A DNA stretch of 64,000 bases from Pyrinomonadaceae bacterium (GTDB lineage: Bacteria; Acidobacteriota; Blastocatellia; Pyrinomonadales; Pyrinomonadaceae), in the NCBI GenBank assembly GCA_021228405.1, contig JAJQRF010000003.1:337581-401580 (forward strand), written 5' to 3'. The notes below the pieces were generated by a model, which did not search any database, had not been told where the DNA came from, and saw only the letters and a list, made by a program, of their open reading frames with translations. The position numbers and the translations under genes were made by a program. Positions 9,140-17,701 of the stretch are shown here, piece after piece; position 1 is the stretch's first letter; each line of letters starts with the position of its first letter.

Positions 9140-9204
9140 GTTCAGAGTTCAAATTTCTGTTTGGACTTCTTAGCGAAATTCAAACTGAAATTTGAACTCT
9201 GAAC
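9140..9204. repeat. Perfect 17-bp inverted repeat
   Basis: GTTCAGAGTTCAAATTT (9140-9156) and its exact complement (9188-9204) flank 31 nt. The word AGTGCAAATTGT precedes it (about 9130) and recurs near 9234, giving a direct repeat around the hairpin. Confidence 0.7.
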
Positions 9205-9252
9205 GCCTTCGAGTAACTTCAATTCATTGATTGAGTGCAAATTGTCTTTTTT

Positions 9253-9529
9253 AACGTCAGTTCGGGATCAGGAAGTTTTAGAACTCATCTCATATATAAT
9301 TTTTAAGCGTTGAGAGTCCCGCGTTTACGCGGCAAATACTCAGCGAATAGCCTTCTAAAGAAGGGACTCTGAACTTGCTCCAATCGAAATTCTGAAAATT
9401 ATATTCGATCCTGCCCGCGAAACACGCGCAGATCGTCGATCCAATATTATAAAATCCGGGCTTCTTATTTCTTTTTTTCGTGTCTTTCGCGTGTTTCGCG
9501 GTTAAACTTTCCTGATCCGAACTGACGTT
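9253..9529. mobile_element. MITE-like unit with about 27-bp terminal inverted repeats
   Basis: Ends at 9253-9280 and 9503-9529 are inverted copies (core AACGTCAGTTCGG-GATCAGG) with one indel and few mismatches. The 277-bp unit encodes nothing credible. It contains a REP-like copy (9304-9374), a small hairpin near 9381-9410 and a CGCGAA-family palindrome (9411-9501). Target-site duplications are not obvious. A composite of several palindromic elements is the alternative explanation. Confidence 0.45.
9304..9374. repeat. REP-like unit, copy 1
   Basis: Two adjacent stem-loops, CCGCG-TTTA-CGCGG (9319-9332) and CCTTC-TAAA-GAAGG (9351-9364), framed by GTTGAGAGTCC and GGACTCTGAAC. A diverged copy with the same spacing and compensatory stem changes lies at 27286-27342. 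Confidence 0.6.
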
Positions 9530-9567
9530 TTTTTTAAGCATTTTTTGGGCAAAGCCCTTAATCCGTT

Positions 9568-9819
9568 ATTGCGTCAAGTTCATACTACTTTGCGTGGAAT
9601 AGCGTTAGCTTTGCGCGACATTTCAATGTCTTTGCGTGGAATAGTTATTGTTTTGCGTGAGATTTAATAAGTTTTGCGTAGTATTGCAGTAGTTTTGCGT
9701 GAGATTTAACCTGCTTTGCGTGGTATCGCACATTTTTTGCGTGGGATTGTAATAATTTTGCGCGGGATTGCATACTCTTTGCGTGGAATCGCATACTCTT
9801 TGCGTGGGATTGTAAAATC
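9568..9819. repeat. 21-bp tandem repeat array 1 (12 units)
   Basis: Twelve consecutive 21-bp units with no insertion or deletion. TTTGCG begins at 9589, 9610, 9631, 9652, 9673, 9694, 9715, 9736, 9757, 9778 and 9799, with a degenerate ATTGCG at 9568. Each unit has a conserved 12-bp part (TTTGCGTGGGAT, positions 7-10 tolerating change) and a 9-bp part that differs from unit to unit. Stop codons occur in the plus frames and in the most open minus frame, so it is not coding. It ends 47 nt before the HTH gene, whose likely -10 (TAAAAT, 9834-9839) follows directly. Confidence 0.93.
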
Positions 9820-9866
9820 TATTTGTTTTATCGTAAAATCTTCTCGAAAATCTGGAGGTTTAAGCT

Positions 9867-10229
9867 ATGTTAATCTTTAATCCGAAAAGGATTTTTGCCC
9901 TGCGCGGTGTCGAAAGTGCTTCGGGAATGCTCGCCCGCAACGGTTTTCTGCCGTCAACCGCGACGCGCTTTCTGCAGGCAGACACGTCGCTCGTCAAGAT
10001 CAGAAGCATCGAAAAGGTTTGCGTCCTGATGAACTGCACGCCCAACGATCTGTTTGAATGGAAGCCCGACAATAAGACGGTTCTGGCGGAAAATCATCCG
10101 CTCAACACGCTCAAGCGCGAAGGACAAATGAAAAATCTCCGCGAACTGCTTCAGGATATGCCCGTCGAGAAGCTCGCGGAAGTGGAAAACTTCGTGAATA
10201 ATCTGAAAAAAGAAGAAACCGCGCCGTAA
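9867..10229 (+). CDS. Small HTH (XRE-like) DNA-binding protein
   Basis: 120 aa; the ATG follows a strong GGAGGTT 6 nt upstream. Residues 1-68 resemble the short XRE/Cro-type helix-turn-helix proteins known from Bacteroidota and Acidobacteriota: a start like FNPKRIFALRG, a central GFLPSTATRFL recognition region and a closing LMNCTPNDLFEW. The C-terminal half (about 85-118) is charged, predicted helical and without known motif (LRELLQDMPVEKLAEVENFV). Probably a transcriptional regulator. The 21-bp repeat array directly upstream is a candidate operator region, which is inference only. It converges on the GDPD gene with only 3 nt between stop codons. Confidence 0.8.
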   Translation: MLIFNPKRIFALRGVESASGMLARNGFLPSTATRFLQADTSLVKIRSIEKVCVLMNCTPNDLFEWKPDNKTVLAENHPLNTLKREGQMKNLRELLQDMPVEKLAEVENFVNNLKKEETAP

Positions 10230-10232
10230 TTA

Positions 10233-11150
10233 TTATTTCTTTTTGAGTAAATCCAGCAGACGGTCGGGATAATCGGTCATAATGCCGTCCACGCCGACAT
10301 CGAGCAGACGTTTCATATCGTCCGTTTCGTTGATCGTCCAGACGTGAACCTGAAGATTCAATTTTCGGGCGGTTGCGACGAAATCCTTGGAAACGATCTG
10401 CAACGCGCCGAGCCGTTCGGGAATCTGCAAAACCTGCATCGGCGGCGTATAGGTTTCGCCCAAGCCGACTTTATACAAAGCCAGAAACTCGCTCACTTCC
10501 GAAGGCGTTGCGGACGTGGCGACTTCCACGCATTCGGCGCGAAATTCGTCGATTGCTTCCTGTCTGAACGAACCGACGATGACTTTATCCGTCATTTTCC
10601 GCGCACGAATCATCTCGCAGAGCGGTTTGACGACCGACGGCTCGGCTTGTTTCGGTTCGACGTTAAAATGTTTGTCGGGAAGCGCGTCGAATATCTCTTG
10701 AAGTGTCGGAATCGTGATGCCTTTGCCGCGAAACGGGAAGGTCTGCCCGCCGTCGCGCGAAAAAAGATAGCCCGCATCGAGTTTTTTGAGGTCGGCAAGC
10801 GTAAAATCATTGATCTTTCCACTGCCGTTCGTGGTGCGGTCAACGCGTGAATCGTGCATCACGACAAGCGCGCCGTCAGCCGTCGAATGAATGTCCAACT
10901 CCAGCACGTCAACGCCCATTTGCGCCGAATATCGAAAGGCTTCGAGCGTGTTTTCGGGAAAAAGCCCGCCGCCGCCGCGATGCGCGAACACGAGCGGATG
11001 CGCTTTTTCGATATTTTGAAAGATCGCTCTTTCAACCGCCGGTTTTCCAGTCCGCATCGCCAGATAAATATAAACTCCCGCCAGAATCACCATCACGCCG
11101 AGCGTGAAATAGCCGAGAAATTTCAGAAATTTACGCAGAAAATTACGCAT
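10233..11150 (-). CDS. Glycerophosphodiester phosphodiesterase family protein, membrane-anchored
   Basis: 305 aa. One N-terminal membrane segment (about residues 11-32), then a GDPD TIM-barrel facing the outside. The active-site signature is HRGGGGLFPENTLEAF near residue 57, followed by the metal-binding ELDIHSTADG and VVMHDSRVDRTTNG. Family enzymes hydrolyse glycerophosphodiesters to sn-glycerol-3-phosphate and an alcohol. The conserved His pair, Glu and Asp are present, so activity is expected. The single-span anchor instead of a cleaved signal is the notable feature. Its stop lies 3 nt from that of the convergent HTH gene. Confidence 0.9.
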   Translation of the reverse strand: MRNFLRKFLKFLGYFTLGVMVILAGVYIYLAMRTGKPAVERAIFQNIEKAHPLVFAHRGGGGLFPENTLEAFRYSAQMGVDVLELDIHSTADGALVVMHDSRVDRTTNGSGKINDFTLADLKKLDAGYLFSRDGGQTFPFRGKGITIPTLQEIFDALPDKHFNVEPKQAEPSVVKPLCEMIRARKMTDKVIVGSFRQEAIDEFRAECVEVATSATPSEVSEFLALYKVGLGETYTPPMQVLQIPERLGALQIVSKDFVATARKLNLQVHVWTINETDDMKRLLDVGVDGIMTDYPDRLLDLLKKK

Positions 11151-11164
11151 TTAATTTAAAGCCG

Positions 11165-11253
11165 GAACGCGGATTGGGCGAATCAGGCTGAGTGAAACGG
11201 ATTTCATAAATAATTATCCGTGTAAATCTGCCGAATCTGCCCAATCCGCGTTC
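11165..11253. repeat. Intergenic palindrome, GCGGATTTGGC family (copy 1)
   Basis: Arms GAACGCGGATTGGGC (11165-11179) and GCCCAATCCGCGTTC (11239-11253) with further weaker pairing inside. Same family as 16042, 31745 and 59485. Located between two minus-strand genes. Confidence 0.85.
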
Positions 11254-11270
11254 AAAAAACCATTTACAAA

Positions 11271-13343
11271 CTACTTTCCGGTCAATTCGTTCGCTAAATT
11301 TTCCGCATCGTAAAGCTTTCGCAAGGCTTCGAGAATTCCCGCGCTGTGAACGGCAACGGCGCGTGAACCTTCTTCCTCTTCGATATACCAGTAACGGTTC
11401 GAGAGTTTTTGAATGTTGCTGTCGAAATTGATGCCGACGAATTCGGCGTTGCGATTAATGACGGGCGAACCCGACATTCCGCCGATGGTGTCCGCCGAAT
11501 AAACGAAATTCAGCGGTGTCGAAAGATTCAAACGGTCGCGTCTTTCCTTGTATCTCGCCGGAAGATCGTAAGGCGGTTTTTCACCGAAACTTTCGGCGCG
11601 GTCGTAAAGCCCGAAAAATGTAGTCTTATACGGCACGAGCGTGGTGTCTTCTTCGTAACCTTTCACTTTTCCAAATGTGATGCGCAGATTGAAATTCGCA
11701 TCGGGCGCGATCGTTCTGCCGTAAACCGCAAAACGCGCCTTCGCGATCTTTTCGCCCGCGCGCGCATCGACGCTCAAGATTTTTTCCTCGTTCCAAGCGC
11801 GAAGCTCGCGGATGATCGGTTCGACTCTGCGTGCCAATGTCACCATCGGATCGGTCGATTTCGCAATCGCGTCCGCGCCGCCGTCGAGCAGTGCTTTTCT
11901 TTCCGCAATGTCCTTCAATTTCGTTTCATTGACGGCGCGTTTGACGACCTCGGAAACTTCCGCGTCGCCGATCGCGGCTTTGATGAACGGATCGTTTACG
12001 CCGAGCGTTTTCTTCGCTTCTTCGAGCCACGCAGTCAGCAGAAATTCTTCCATTTCGGGATAGATCGGTGCCGGTGAAAGCAGATTTGCTTTGAAAGATT
12101 CAAGCCGCGCATCGCCGAATTCGGGATAGCGTTCGTTATTCGGCTTTTTGATCTCATCGCCGTAACGCACGAGCGACGAAGCGATCGTGCCGAGCCGCGA
12201 CGCGGAAAGATTAGAGAACGCAATGCGATTTGCATATTTCGGAAGTTCTGTGTAAGCATCGGAAATCTGTTTCCAAGCCGGCGCAAGCTCTTTCTCGAGC
12301 GCGGAATTTTTCGCCAAACCTTCTTTCAGAGCTTTTTCTTCCGCTTCTTTTTTGGCGAACATACGCGGATTCATCAAGCCGTCCTGCTGTCCCGTCAAAC
12401 GTTTGAGCGAGTTATTGAACGAACGAATCGCGCCGCTCGCCTGTCTTGCCTGTTCGGTTCCGCGTTTTGAATATTCTTCGAGCGCATCGAGCCGCGAAGT
12501 CCAGACCTGTTTCTGCAAAGGATTGCCGAAATCGCGTTGATAAGCGAGTTGTGCAACCGTCAAAAGCCGCGCCGTCGAACCCGGATAACCCGTCGCGATA
12601 ACGAATTCTTCATCCTTCGGTCCGGTTTCCGACCATTTCAGATATTGCGGAGTTTTCGCGGGCTGACCGTTTTCGTAAACACGCAGGATCGTGATGTCGA
12701 GATCGTGACGCGGAAACGTGAAATTGTCGTAATCTCCGCCGAAAAACGCGGCTTGTTCCTCGGGCGCGAAAACAACGCGCACATCGGTAAATTTTTTGTT
12801 GCGGTAGAGCCAATATTCACCGCCGTTGTAAAGCGAAATGACTTCGCTCTTCAAGCCCGTTTTATCGGTCGATTCCTTTTCGATCACCGAAATTGCGGCG
12901 CGGCGTTGCGCGTTTGCGTCCTTGTCGGTCGCGCCCGCTTTCACGGCGGATTGAACGCGCTCGGTCACGTTTTCATACGACACGAGCATATTCACTTCCA
13001 GATCGGCGGTTTTCAGTTCGTCCGCCCGCGTCGGCGCGTAAAAGCCGTTTTTTATCAAATCTCTTTCTTTGGTCGAGAGCTTGGTCAATTGTCCGCTCGC
13101 CACGTGCTGATTCGTTATCAGCAAACCTTCGGACGAAACGAAACTGCCCGAACCGCCGTCGTTCAAACGAACCGAAGCCAGACGGACTTTTTCAAGCCAT
13201 TCGGCACTCGGTTCAAAATTGTAGCGTTCTTTCCATTGCTTCAGAGGCGGATTGTCAAACGTCCACATTCCCTCATCCGCCAGCGTGAGCGGAACATTTA
13301 TCAAAAAACTTGCCAACAATAAAAAGACTGATATTTTTTTCAT
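11271..13343 (-). CDS. S46 family dipeptidyl-peptidase (DPP7/DPP11 type)
   Basis: 690 aa, the usual size of S46 exopeptidases that remove N-terminal dipeptides in the periplasm. Signal peptide residues 1-22, cut after LTLA. The mature protein starts DEGMWTFDNPP, the family hallmark. The catalytic triad is visible as His in TNQHVASG (near residue 79), Asp in FPRHDLDI (near 212) and Ser in GGMSGSPV (near 625). The intervening region is helical, as expected for the S46 cap domain. The residue that sets DPP7 or DPP11 specificity was not assigned. It probably provides dipeptides from external protein, together with the metalloprotease at 36584. Confidence 0.93.
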   Translation of the reverse strand: MKKISVFLLLASFLINVPLTLADEGMWTFDNPPLKQWKERYNFEPSAEWLEKVRLASVRLNDGGSGSFVSSEGLLITNQHVASGQLTKLSTKERDLIKNGFYAPTRADELKTADLEVNMLVSYENVTERVQSAVKAGATDKDANAQRRAAISVIEKESTDKTGLKSEVISLYNGGEYWLYRNKKFTDVRVVFAPEEQAAFFGGDYDNFTFPRHDLDITILRVYENGQPAKTPQYLKWSETGPKDEEFVIATGYPGSTARLLTVAQLAYQRDFGNPLQKQVWTSRLDALEEYSKRGTEQARQASGAIRSFNNSLKRLTGQQDGLMNPRMFAKKEAEEKALKEGLAKNSALEKELAPAWKQISDAYTELPKYANRIAFSNLSASRLGTIASSLVRYGDEIKKPNNERYPEFGDARLESFKANLLSPAPIYPEMEEFLLTAWLEEAKKTLGVNDPFIKAAIGDAEVSEVVKRAVNETKLKDIAERKALLDGGADAIAKSTDPMVTLARRVEPIIRELRAWNEEKILSVDARAGEKIAKARFAVYGRTIAPDANFNLRITFGKVKGYEEDTTLVPYKTTFFGLYDRAESFGEKPPYDLPARYKERRDRLNLSTPLNFVYSADTIGGMSGSPVINRNAEFVGINFDSNIQKLSNRYWYIEEEEGSRAVAVHSAGILEALRKLYDAENLANELTGK

Positions 13344-13383
13344 ATTTTTGCTTATCGAAATTTCTCAAAAAATAAGATGCTTT

Positions 13384-14541
13384 TTACTTCAAAGCCGTGC
13401 GGATTTTTTCCATCGCGCCTTCTAAAATTTCATCTTCGCGGGCGATGCAGATGCGCATATGTGCGTCCCACGTATCGGAATCGGCAAACGCACTGCCGGG
13501 CGTTGCGCCGACACCGTTCTGCATCAGCAATTCGTTGAACTTGATCGCGTCCGTAAATTCTTCGGGAATGCGCGTCCAGATGTAGAATGCCGAACCCGAA
13601 TCGTAATTTTTGAAACCGAGATCGGTTAAGGCTTCGCCGACGAAACGGCGTTTTCCTTCAAACTTTTCGCGCAGATCGTTGTAATAATTTTCCTTTGCCA
13701 TCAAAACACGCGCGAGCGCGGCTTGGAGCGGCGTTGCCGGACAGACATTGACGATGTTCGCGACGTTATTGATCGGCTGAATCAGATTTCCCGGTCCGTA
13801 GGCGTAACCCAAACGCCAGCCCGAAATATTCCACGATTTCGAGAAGGAATTAACGGTTACGGTTCTGTCCCACATTCCGGGCAAAGAGGCGATCGGAATG
13901 TGCGGATTTTCGCCGTAAACGTAATGCTCGTAAACTTCATCGGAAACGACCATCAGATCGAGTTCCTGCGCAACGTCGGAAATCGCTTCGAGTTCGGTCT
14001 GCGTCATCACTTTTCCCGAAGGATTTGCGGGCGTGCAGACGATGATCGCCTTCAAAGGAAATTCGGTGCGATCTTTCAATTCTTTACACTTCGCCAGCAG
14101 TGCGTCTTTTGAAAAAGACAGATTTTCATCAAGTTCAAACGCTTCCGTCTTTCCGCCGAACTCTTCCAGGATTTTACGGTGATACGGGTAATAAGGTTCA
14201 AAAACGAGCGCAGATTTTCCGCGCAGAAACGATTGCGCGATGCCGATCAGCGCACCCGTTCCGCCGTTAGTAATCATTACTTCAAACGGTCGCGCGTCAA
14301 CATTGACGGAAATGCCGTTATATTTTTCGATCTTTTCCGCGACGGCTTTACGAAGATTTGCGTCGCCTTCCGAACCGCCGTAATGATTCTGGCTGGCGGC
14401 AATGATTTCCGCCGCTTCTTTCGCCAATTGCGGATCGATCGGAAGCTCCGATTGACCTTGAACAAGATTGCCGCTCGGCGGCACGAGGCGCGTGATCGCG
14501 CGAATATCGGGTTTGACTTTCGTTGGTTTTGCTTCTGACAT
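13384..14541 (-). CDS. PLP-dependent aminotransferase, class I/II
   Basis: 385 aa, fold-type I. The substrate-binding N-terminal helix carries PSGNLVQGQSELPID. The cofactor loop TNGGTGALIG, the CTPANPSGKVM segment and the SDEVYEHYVYG Asp-Tyr pair are present. The PLP lysine is in VNSFSKSWNISGWRLGY. The C-terminal arginine is in HMRICIAREDE. The family includes aspartate, aromatic and alanine transaminases; the amino donor cannot be assigned. It shares architecture but low identity with the second aminotransferase at 17702-18883. Upstream lies the S46 peptidase, separated by only 40 nt, possibly one transcript. Confidence 0.9.
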   Translation of the reverse strand: MSEAKPTKVKPDIRAITRLVPPSGNLVQGQSELPIDPQLAKEAAEIIAASQNHYGGSEGDANLRKAVAEKIEKYNGISVNVDARPFEVMITNGGTGALIGIAQSFLRGKSALVFEPYYPYHRKILEEFGGKTEAFELDENLSFSKDALLAKCKELKDRTEFPLKAIIVCTPANPSGKVMTQTELEAISDVAQELDLMVVSDEVYEHYVYGENPHIPIASLPGMWDRTVTVNSFSKSWNISGWRLGYAYGPGNLIQPINNVANIVNVCPATPLQAALARVLMAKENYYNDLREKFEGKRRFVGEALTDLGFKNYDSGSAFYIWTRIPEEFTDAIKFNELLMQNGVGATPGSAFADSDTWDAHMRICIAREDEILEGAMEKIRTALK

Positions 14542-14592
14542 AAGTCTATAAAATATCAGTTTTGCGCGAAAATTTCTAAAAGCGAGAAGAAA

Positions 14593-14670
14593 ATTAACAG
14601 GGATGGCAGGATAAATAAGATAATAAAGAAATTATAAAATATCCTTGTTAATCCTGTTATCCCTGTTAAT
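14593..14670. repeat. Palindrome of AACAGGGATGGCAGGAT words
   Basis: ATTAACAGGGATGGCAGGAT (14593-14612) pairs with ATCCTGTTATCCCTGTTAAT (14651-14670) with two mismatches. It lies between the divergent aminotransferase and P450 genes, so it is not a simple terminator. Confidence 0.75.
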
Positions 14671-14680
14671 CTCTTTCTGT

Positions 14681-14686
14681 TAAAAT
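14681..14686 (+). promoter_or_regulatory. -10-like TAAAAT ahead of the P450 gene
   Basis: TAAAAT ends exactly 6 nt before the ATG at 14693 and no Shine-Dalgarno sequence is present, pointing to a leaderless transcript. No clear -35. Confidence 0.4.
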
Positions 14687-14692
14687 CAACTT

Positions 14693-16036
14693 ATGAAAGC
14701 AGTTGAAACCAAATCGCCGCCGACCGTCAAAACCGATCTTTTCGGCGGACATTTTCGCTCTTTTCGCAAAGATGCGACCGCATTTATCACAAAAATGTCG
14801 AAGCTCGGCGACGTTTCGACCTTCAAACTCGGCAATATTCCCGTTTTTCTCATCAATCATCCCGATCTGATCCGCGATCTGCTTATCACCAGTCATCACA
14901 AATTCGTCAAAGGTCGCGCTTTGCAACAGGCAAAAAGACTCGTCGGCGAAGGGCTTTTGACGAGTGAGAAGGAATTTCACCTGCGTCAACGCCGGATGAT
15001 TCAGCCATCGTTTCACCGTGCGCGAATCGCCGAATACGGTAAAACGATGATCGGATTCGGCGAAAAAATGGCGGACGAATGGTGCGACGGTGAAACCATC
15101 GATATTGATAAGGAAATGATGCGTTTGACGCTCTGGATCGTCGGCAAAACCTTGTTCGGCGCAAATGTCGAGGACGACGCGAACGAAGTCGGGCAAGCGA
15201 TGACAACGATCATTTCGATGTTTAATTTCATCCTTTTACCTTATTCCGAATACTTGGAAAAACTCCCGCTTCCGCCCGTCAAAAAACTCAAAAATGCACG
15301 AAAAACGCTCGATGAAGTAATTTACAAGATCATCGAAACACGCCGCAGTTCGGGCGAAGACAACGGCGATCTGCTCTCGATGTTATTAAACGCGCAGGAC
15401 GAGGAAACCGGCGGCACGATGACCGATAAACAAGTGCGCGACGAATGTCTGACTCTCTTTCTCGCCGGACACGAAACGACCGCCAACGCAATGGCGTGGA
15501 CGTTTTATCTTTTGTCGCAAAACACGCAGGCGGAAGCGAAATTTCACGCGGAACTCGACGAAATTCTCGGCGAAAATGCGGTCACACCCGACGTTTACGG
15601 AAAATTGAAATACACCGAACAAGTCTTCGCTGAATCGATGCGGCTTTTTCCGCCCGCGTGGACGATCGGAAGACTCACGACCGAAACGCACGAATTTGGC
15701 GGCTACGAAGTTCCGCCGAAATCTCTGGTTCTGGCAAGCCAATACGTAATGCACCGCGACCCGCGATTCTGGGAACAGCCGGACGAGTTTCTGCCCGAAC
15801 GTTGGGAAAAGCTTTCGATCAAGGAAGCGGGCAACAAATTTATTTATTTCCCTTTCAGCAAAGGCGTGCGAAGCTGTATCGGCGAGGGTTTCGCGTGGAT
15901 GGAAGGTGTTTTGCTCTTAGCCGTCCTCGGCAGAAAATGGAAACTGAAGCTTGCCGAAAAGCAAAAGATCGCGCTTCAGGCGATGGTCACTCTGCGCCCG
16001 AAACACGGCATCAAAATGATTCTCGAAAAAAGATAA
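14693..16036 (+). CDS. Cytochrome P450
   Basis: 447 aa heme-thiolate monooxygenase, soluble by sequence (no membrane anchor). The I-helix oxygen-activation motif is AGHETTANAM (near residue 257), K-helix E-x-x-R is ESMR (near 316), the PERW motif is present, and the heme-ligand loop FPFSKGVRSCIGEGFA puts the proximal Cys near residue 395. It faces a CrtI-type carotenoid oxidoreductase across a palindrome. P450s of this general type hydroxylate beta-carotene in Thermus (CYP175A1), so carotenoid hydroxylation is a reasonable guess, but fatty acid or other substrates are equally possible from sequence. No ferredoxin or reductase is adjacent. Confidence 0.94.
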   Translation: MKAVETKSPPTVKTDLFGGHFRSFRKDATAFITKMSKLGDVSTFKLGNIPVFLINHPDLIRDLLITSHHKFVKGRALQQAKRLVGEGLLTSEKEFHLRQRRMIQPSFHRARIAEYGKTMIGFGEKMADEWCDGETIDIDKEMMRLTLWIVGKTLFGANVEDDANEVGQAMTTIISMFNFILLPYSEYLEKLPLPPVKKLKNARKTLDEVIYKIIETRRSSGEDNGDLLSMLLNAQDEETGGTMTDKQVRDECLTLFLAGHETTANAMAWTFYLLSQNTQAEAKFHAELDEILGENAVTPDVYGKLKYTEQVFAESMRLFPPAWTIGRLTTETHEFGGYEVPPKSLVLASQYVMHRDPRFWEQPDEFLPERWEKLSIKEAGNKFIYFPFSKGVRSCIGEGFAWMEGVLLLAVLGRKWKLKLAEKQKIALQAMVTLRPKHGIKMILEKR

Positions 16037-16041
16037 GATTT

Positions 16042-16135
16042 TTGGAACGCGGATTTGGCAGATTCGGTGGATTTTACTGATTTTTTTAGAATTTTATCCG
16101 TGAAATCTGCCCTAACTGCCAAATCCGCGTTCCAA
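16042..16135. repeat. Intergenic palindrome, GCGGATTTGGC family (copy 2)
   Basis: TTGGAACGCGGATTTGGCAG (16042-16061) pairs with the segment ending at 16135. An inner part (GGATTTTACTGAT / ATCCGTGAAATCTGCC) is shared with the copies at 31745 and 59485. It fills the whole gap between the convergent P450 and CrtI genes and touches the CrtI stop codon. Confidence 0.88.
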
Positions 16136-17593
16136 TTATTTTCCGCGCATAATCATTTCCGCCGTCATTTTTCCCGACAGCAGAACGAGCGGAATACCGC
16201 CGCCCGGATGCGTTGCACCGCCCGCGAAATACAGATTTTCAACGTCTTTCGCTTTGTTCGGAACGCGCAGAAACGCCGAAAAAATCCCGTTTGAAGAAAT
16301 GCCGTAGATCGAACCTTTGTTGGCACGATATTTCGTTTCAAAATCCGTCGGCGTAATTATCCGCTCGAAATCTATCGAGTCGTTCAATCCTTCCAGACCG
16401 AATTTTTCGAGTTTTTTTACAATTAAATCGCGGTAATTTTGCTTTTCCTTTTCCCAATCGACTTTTGCGTTCGTGTAGGGCGCATTTATCAAAACGAAGA
16501 GATTTTCGTGATCTTCAGGTGCCTGGCTTTCGTCGGTGCGCGACGTTGCACAGATGTAGATCGTCGGGTGCGGCGCGGGAATTTTTTCCTTGAAGATCGC
16601 GTCGAATTCGGCTTTATAATCATCCGAAAAAAAGATGTTGTGATGCGCCAATTGACCGAATTTCTTGCGCGTTCCGAGCAGTAAAACGAAACCGCTGCAC
16701 GAAGGCTCACGCGCTTCGATCTTTCGGTTTTCGACGGGCAGAAGCTCGCGGTAAGTTTCGACCGCGTCGGCGTTTGAAACGATAATGTCCGCCGCAAAAA
16801 TCTCGCCGCCGACCTTTACGCCGACCGCTTTGCCGTTTTCGACGACAATTTCTTCGACTTCCGATTCGGTGTAAATCTTCACGCCCGATTCGGTCGCCAA
16901 TCTTTCGAGCGCGCTCGGAATCTGATACATTCCGCCGCGCACATACCACGCGCCCAAACCGAATTCGACATAAGGGATCAAGGCAAAGGTCGCGGGCGTT
17001 TGGTATGGCGACGAACCGTTGTAAGTCGCAAAACGATTGAATAATTGCCTTAATTTTTCGGATTTGAAATAGTTTGCGTTGTGTTTGTCGAGCGTTTTCA
17101 GCGTCGAAATCCTGAGCAGATCGGGCAGGTTTTTCGGCGTGAGAAGCTGCGGCAGATCGTTCAGGCTTTTTGCCAGAAACGTTCTCTCGGAGATTTCATA
17201 TTTCCGCTTTGAATCGGCTAAATACCGGCGGAAATTTTCAACGTCCTGCGGTTCTAGTTTTTCGATCTCACTTTCGGTTTTTTCTATATTTTGCGAAGCG
17301 TCGAACGCAGTTCCGTCCGTCCAAAAATATCGGCAGATCGGTTCGAGCGGCAAAATTTCCAGATAATCTTCAATGCGTTTTTCGCAAAATTCAAACAAAT
17401 CTTTGAGAACGTGCCGCATCGTCAAAAGGCTTGCACCCGTGTCGAATTTATAACCGTCGGCTTCGACAATGTTCACCTTTCCGCCGACGGTTTCATTTTT
17501 CTCCAAAACACTGACCGAAAATCCCGCCTTCGCCAAACGGCAAGCCGCTGAAAGCCCGCCCAAGCCCGCGCCGATAATGATAATTTCCTTCAC
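16136..17593 (-). CDS. Phytoene desaturase/carotenoid oxidoreductase (CrtI family)
   Basis: 485 aa FAD enzyme. Start is GTG, with an in-phase N-terminus MKEIIIIGAGLGGLSAACRL. This holds the dinucleotide-binding G-x-G-x-x-G at residue 9, and VLEKNETVGGKVN supplies the ribose-binding Glu. The C-terminal flavoprotein signature YFAGGATHPGGGIPLVLLSG is intact. Family members desaturate phytoene or oxidise carotenes (CrtI, CrtN, CrtD, CrtO); the exact reaction cannot be read from sequence. No phytoene synthase or cyclase is in the window, so the rest of the pathway must lie elsewhere. The adjacent P450 may act on the same pigment. Confidence 0.92.
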   Translation of the reverse strand: MKEIIIIGAGLGGLSAACRLAKAGFSVSVLEKNETVGGKVNIVEADGYKFDTGASLLTMRHVLKDLFEFCEKRIEDYLEILPLEPICRYFWTDGTAFDASQNIEKTESEIEKLEPQDVENFRRYLADSKRKYEISERTFLAKSLNDLPQLLTPKNLPDLLRISTLKTLDKHNANYFKSEKLRQLFNRFATYNGSSPYQTPATFALIPYVEFGLGAWYVRGGMYQIPSALERLATESGVKIYTESEVEEIVVENGKAVGVKVGGEIFAADIIVSNADAVETYRELLPVENRKIEAREPSCSGFVLLLGTRKKFGQLAHHNIFFSDDYKAEFDAIFKEKIPAPHPTIYICATSRTDESQAPEDHENLFVLINAPYTNAKVDWEKEKQNYRDLIVKKLEKFGLEGLNDSIDFERIITPTDFETKYRANKGSIYGISSNGIFSAFLRVPNKAKDVENLYFAGGATHPGGGIPLVLLSGKMTAEMIMRGK

Positions 17594-17619
17594 ATCAAAA
17601 CATTAACATCAAAAAGAGA

Positions 17620-17696
17620 ATAGCCGCAAAAAGGCACAGAAAGCACGAAAATAAAGAAATTTTTATTCTGCGTTTTCTGTGCCTTTTGCGGCTATT
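17620..17696. repeat. Palindrome of GCCGCAAAAGGCAC type (copy 1)
   Basis: AATAGCCGCAAAAAGGCACAGAAAGCACG on the left pairs with the complement ending GTGCCTTTTGCGGCTATT at 17696. A related element lies at 30846-30910. It sits between two minus-strand genes and can end the aminotransferase transcript. Confidence 0.82.
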
Positions 17697-17701
17697 GATT
17701 C

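Noticed and set aside
9290-9541. Possible small gene within the MITE-like unit
   Set aside because: The frame crosses a palindrome and a REP-like unit and has no ribosome-binding site or protein-like composition.
9568-9819. CRISPR array
   Set aside because: Unit length 21 bp with at most 9 variable bases is far too short, cores are degenerate, and no Cas gene is present.
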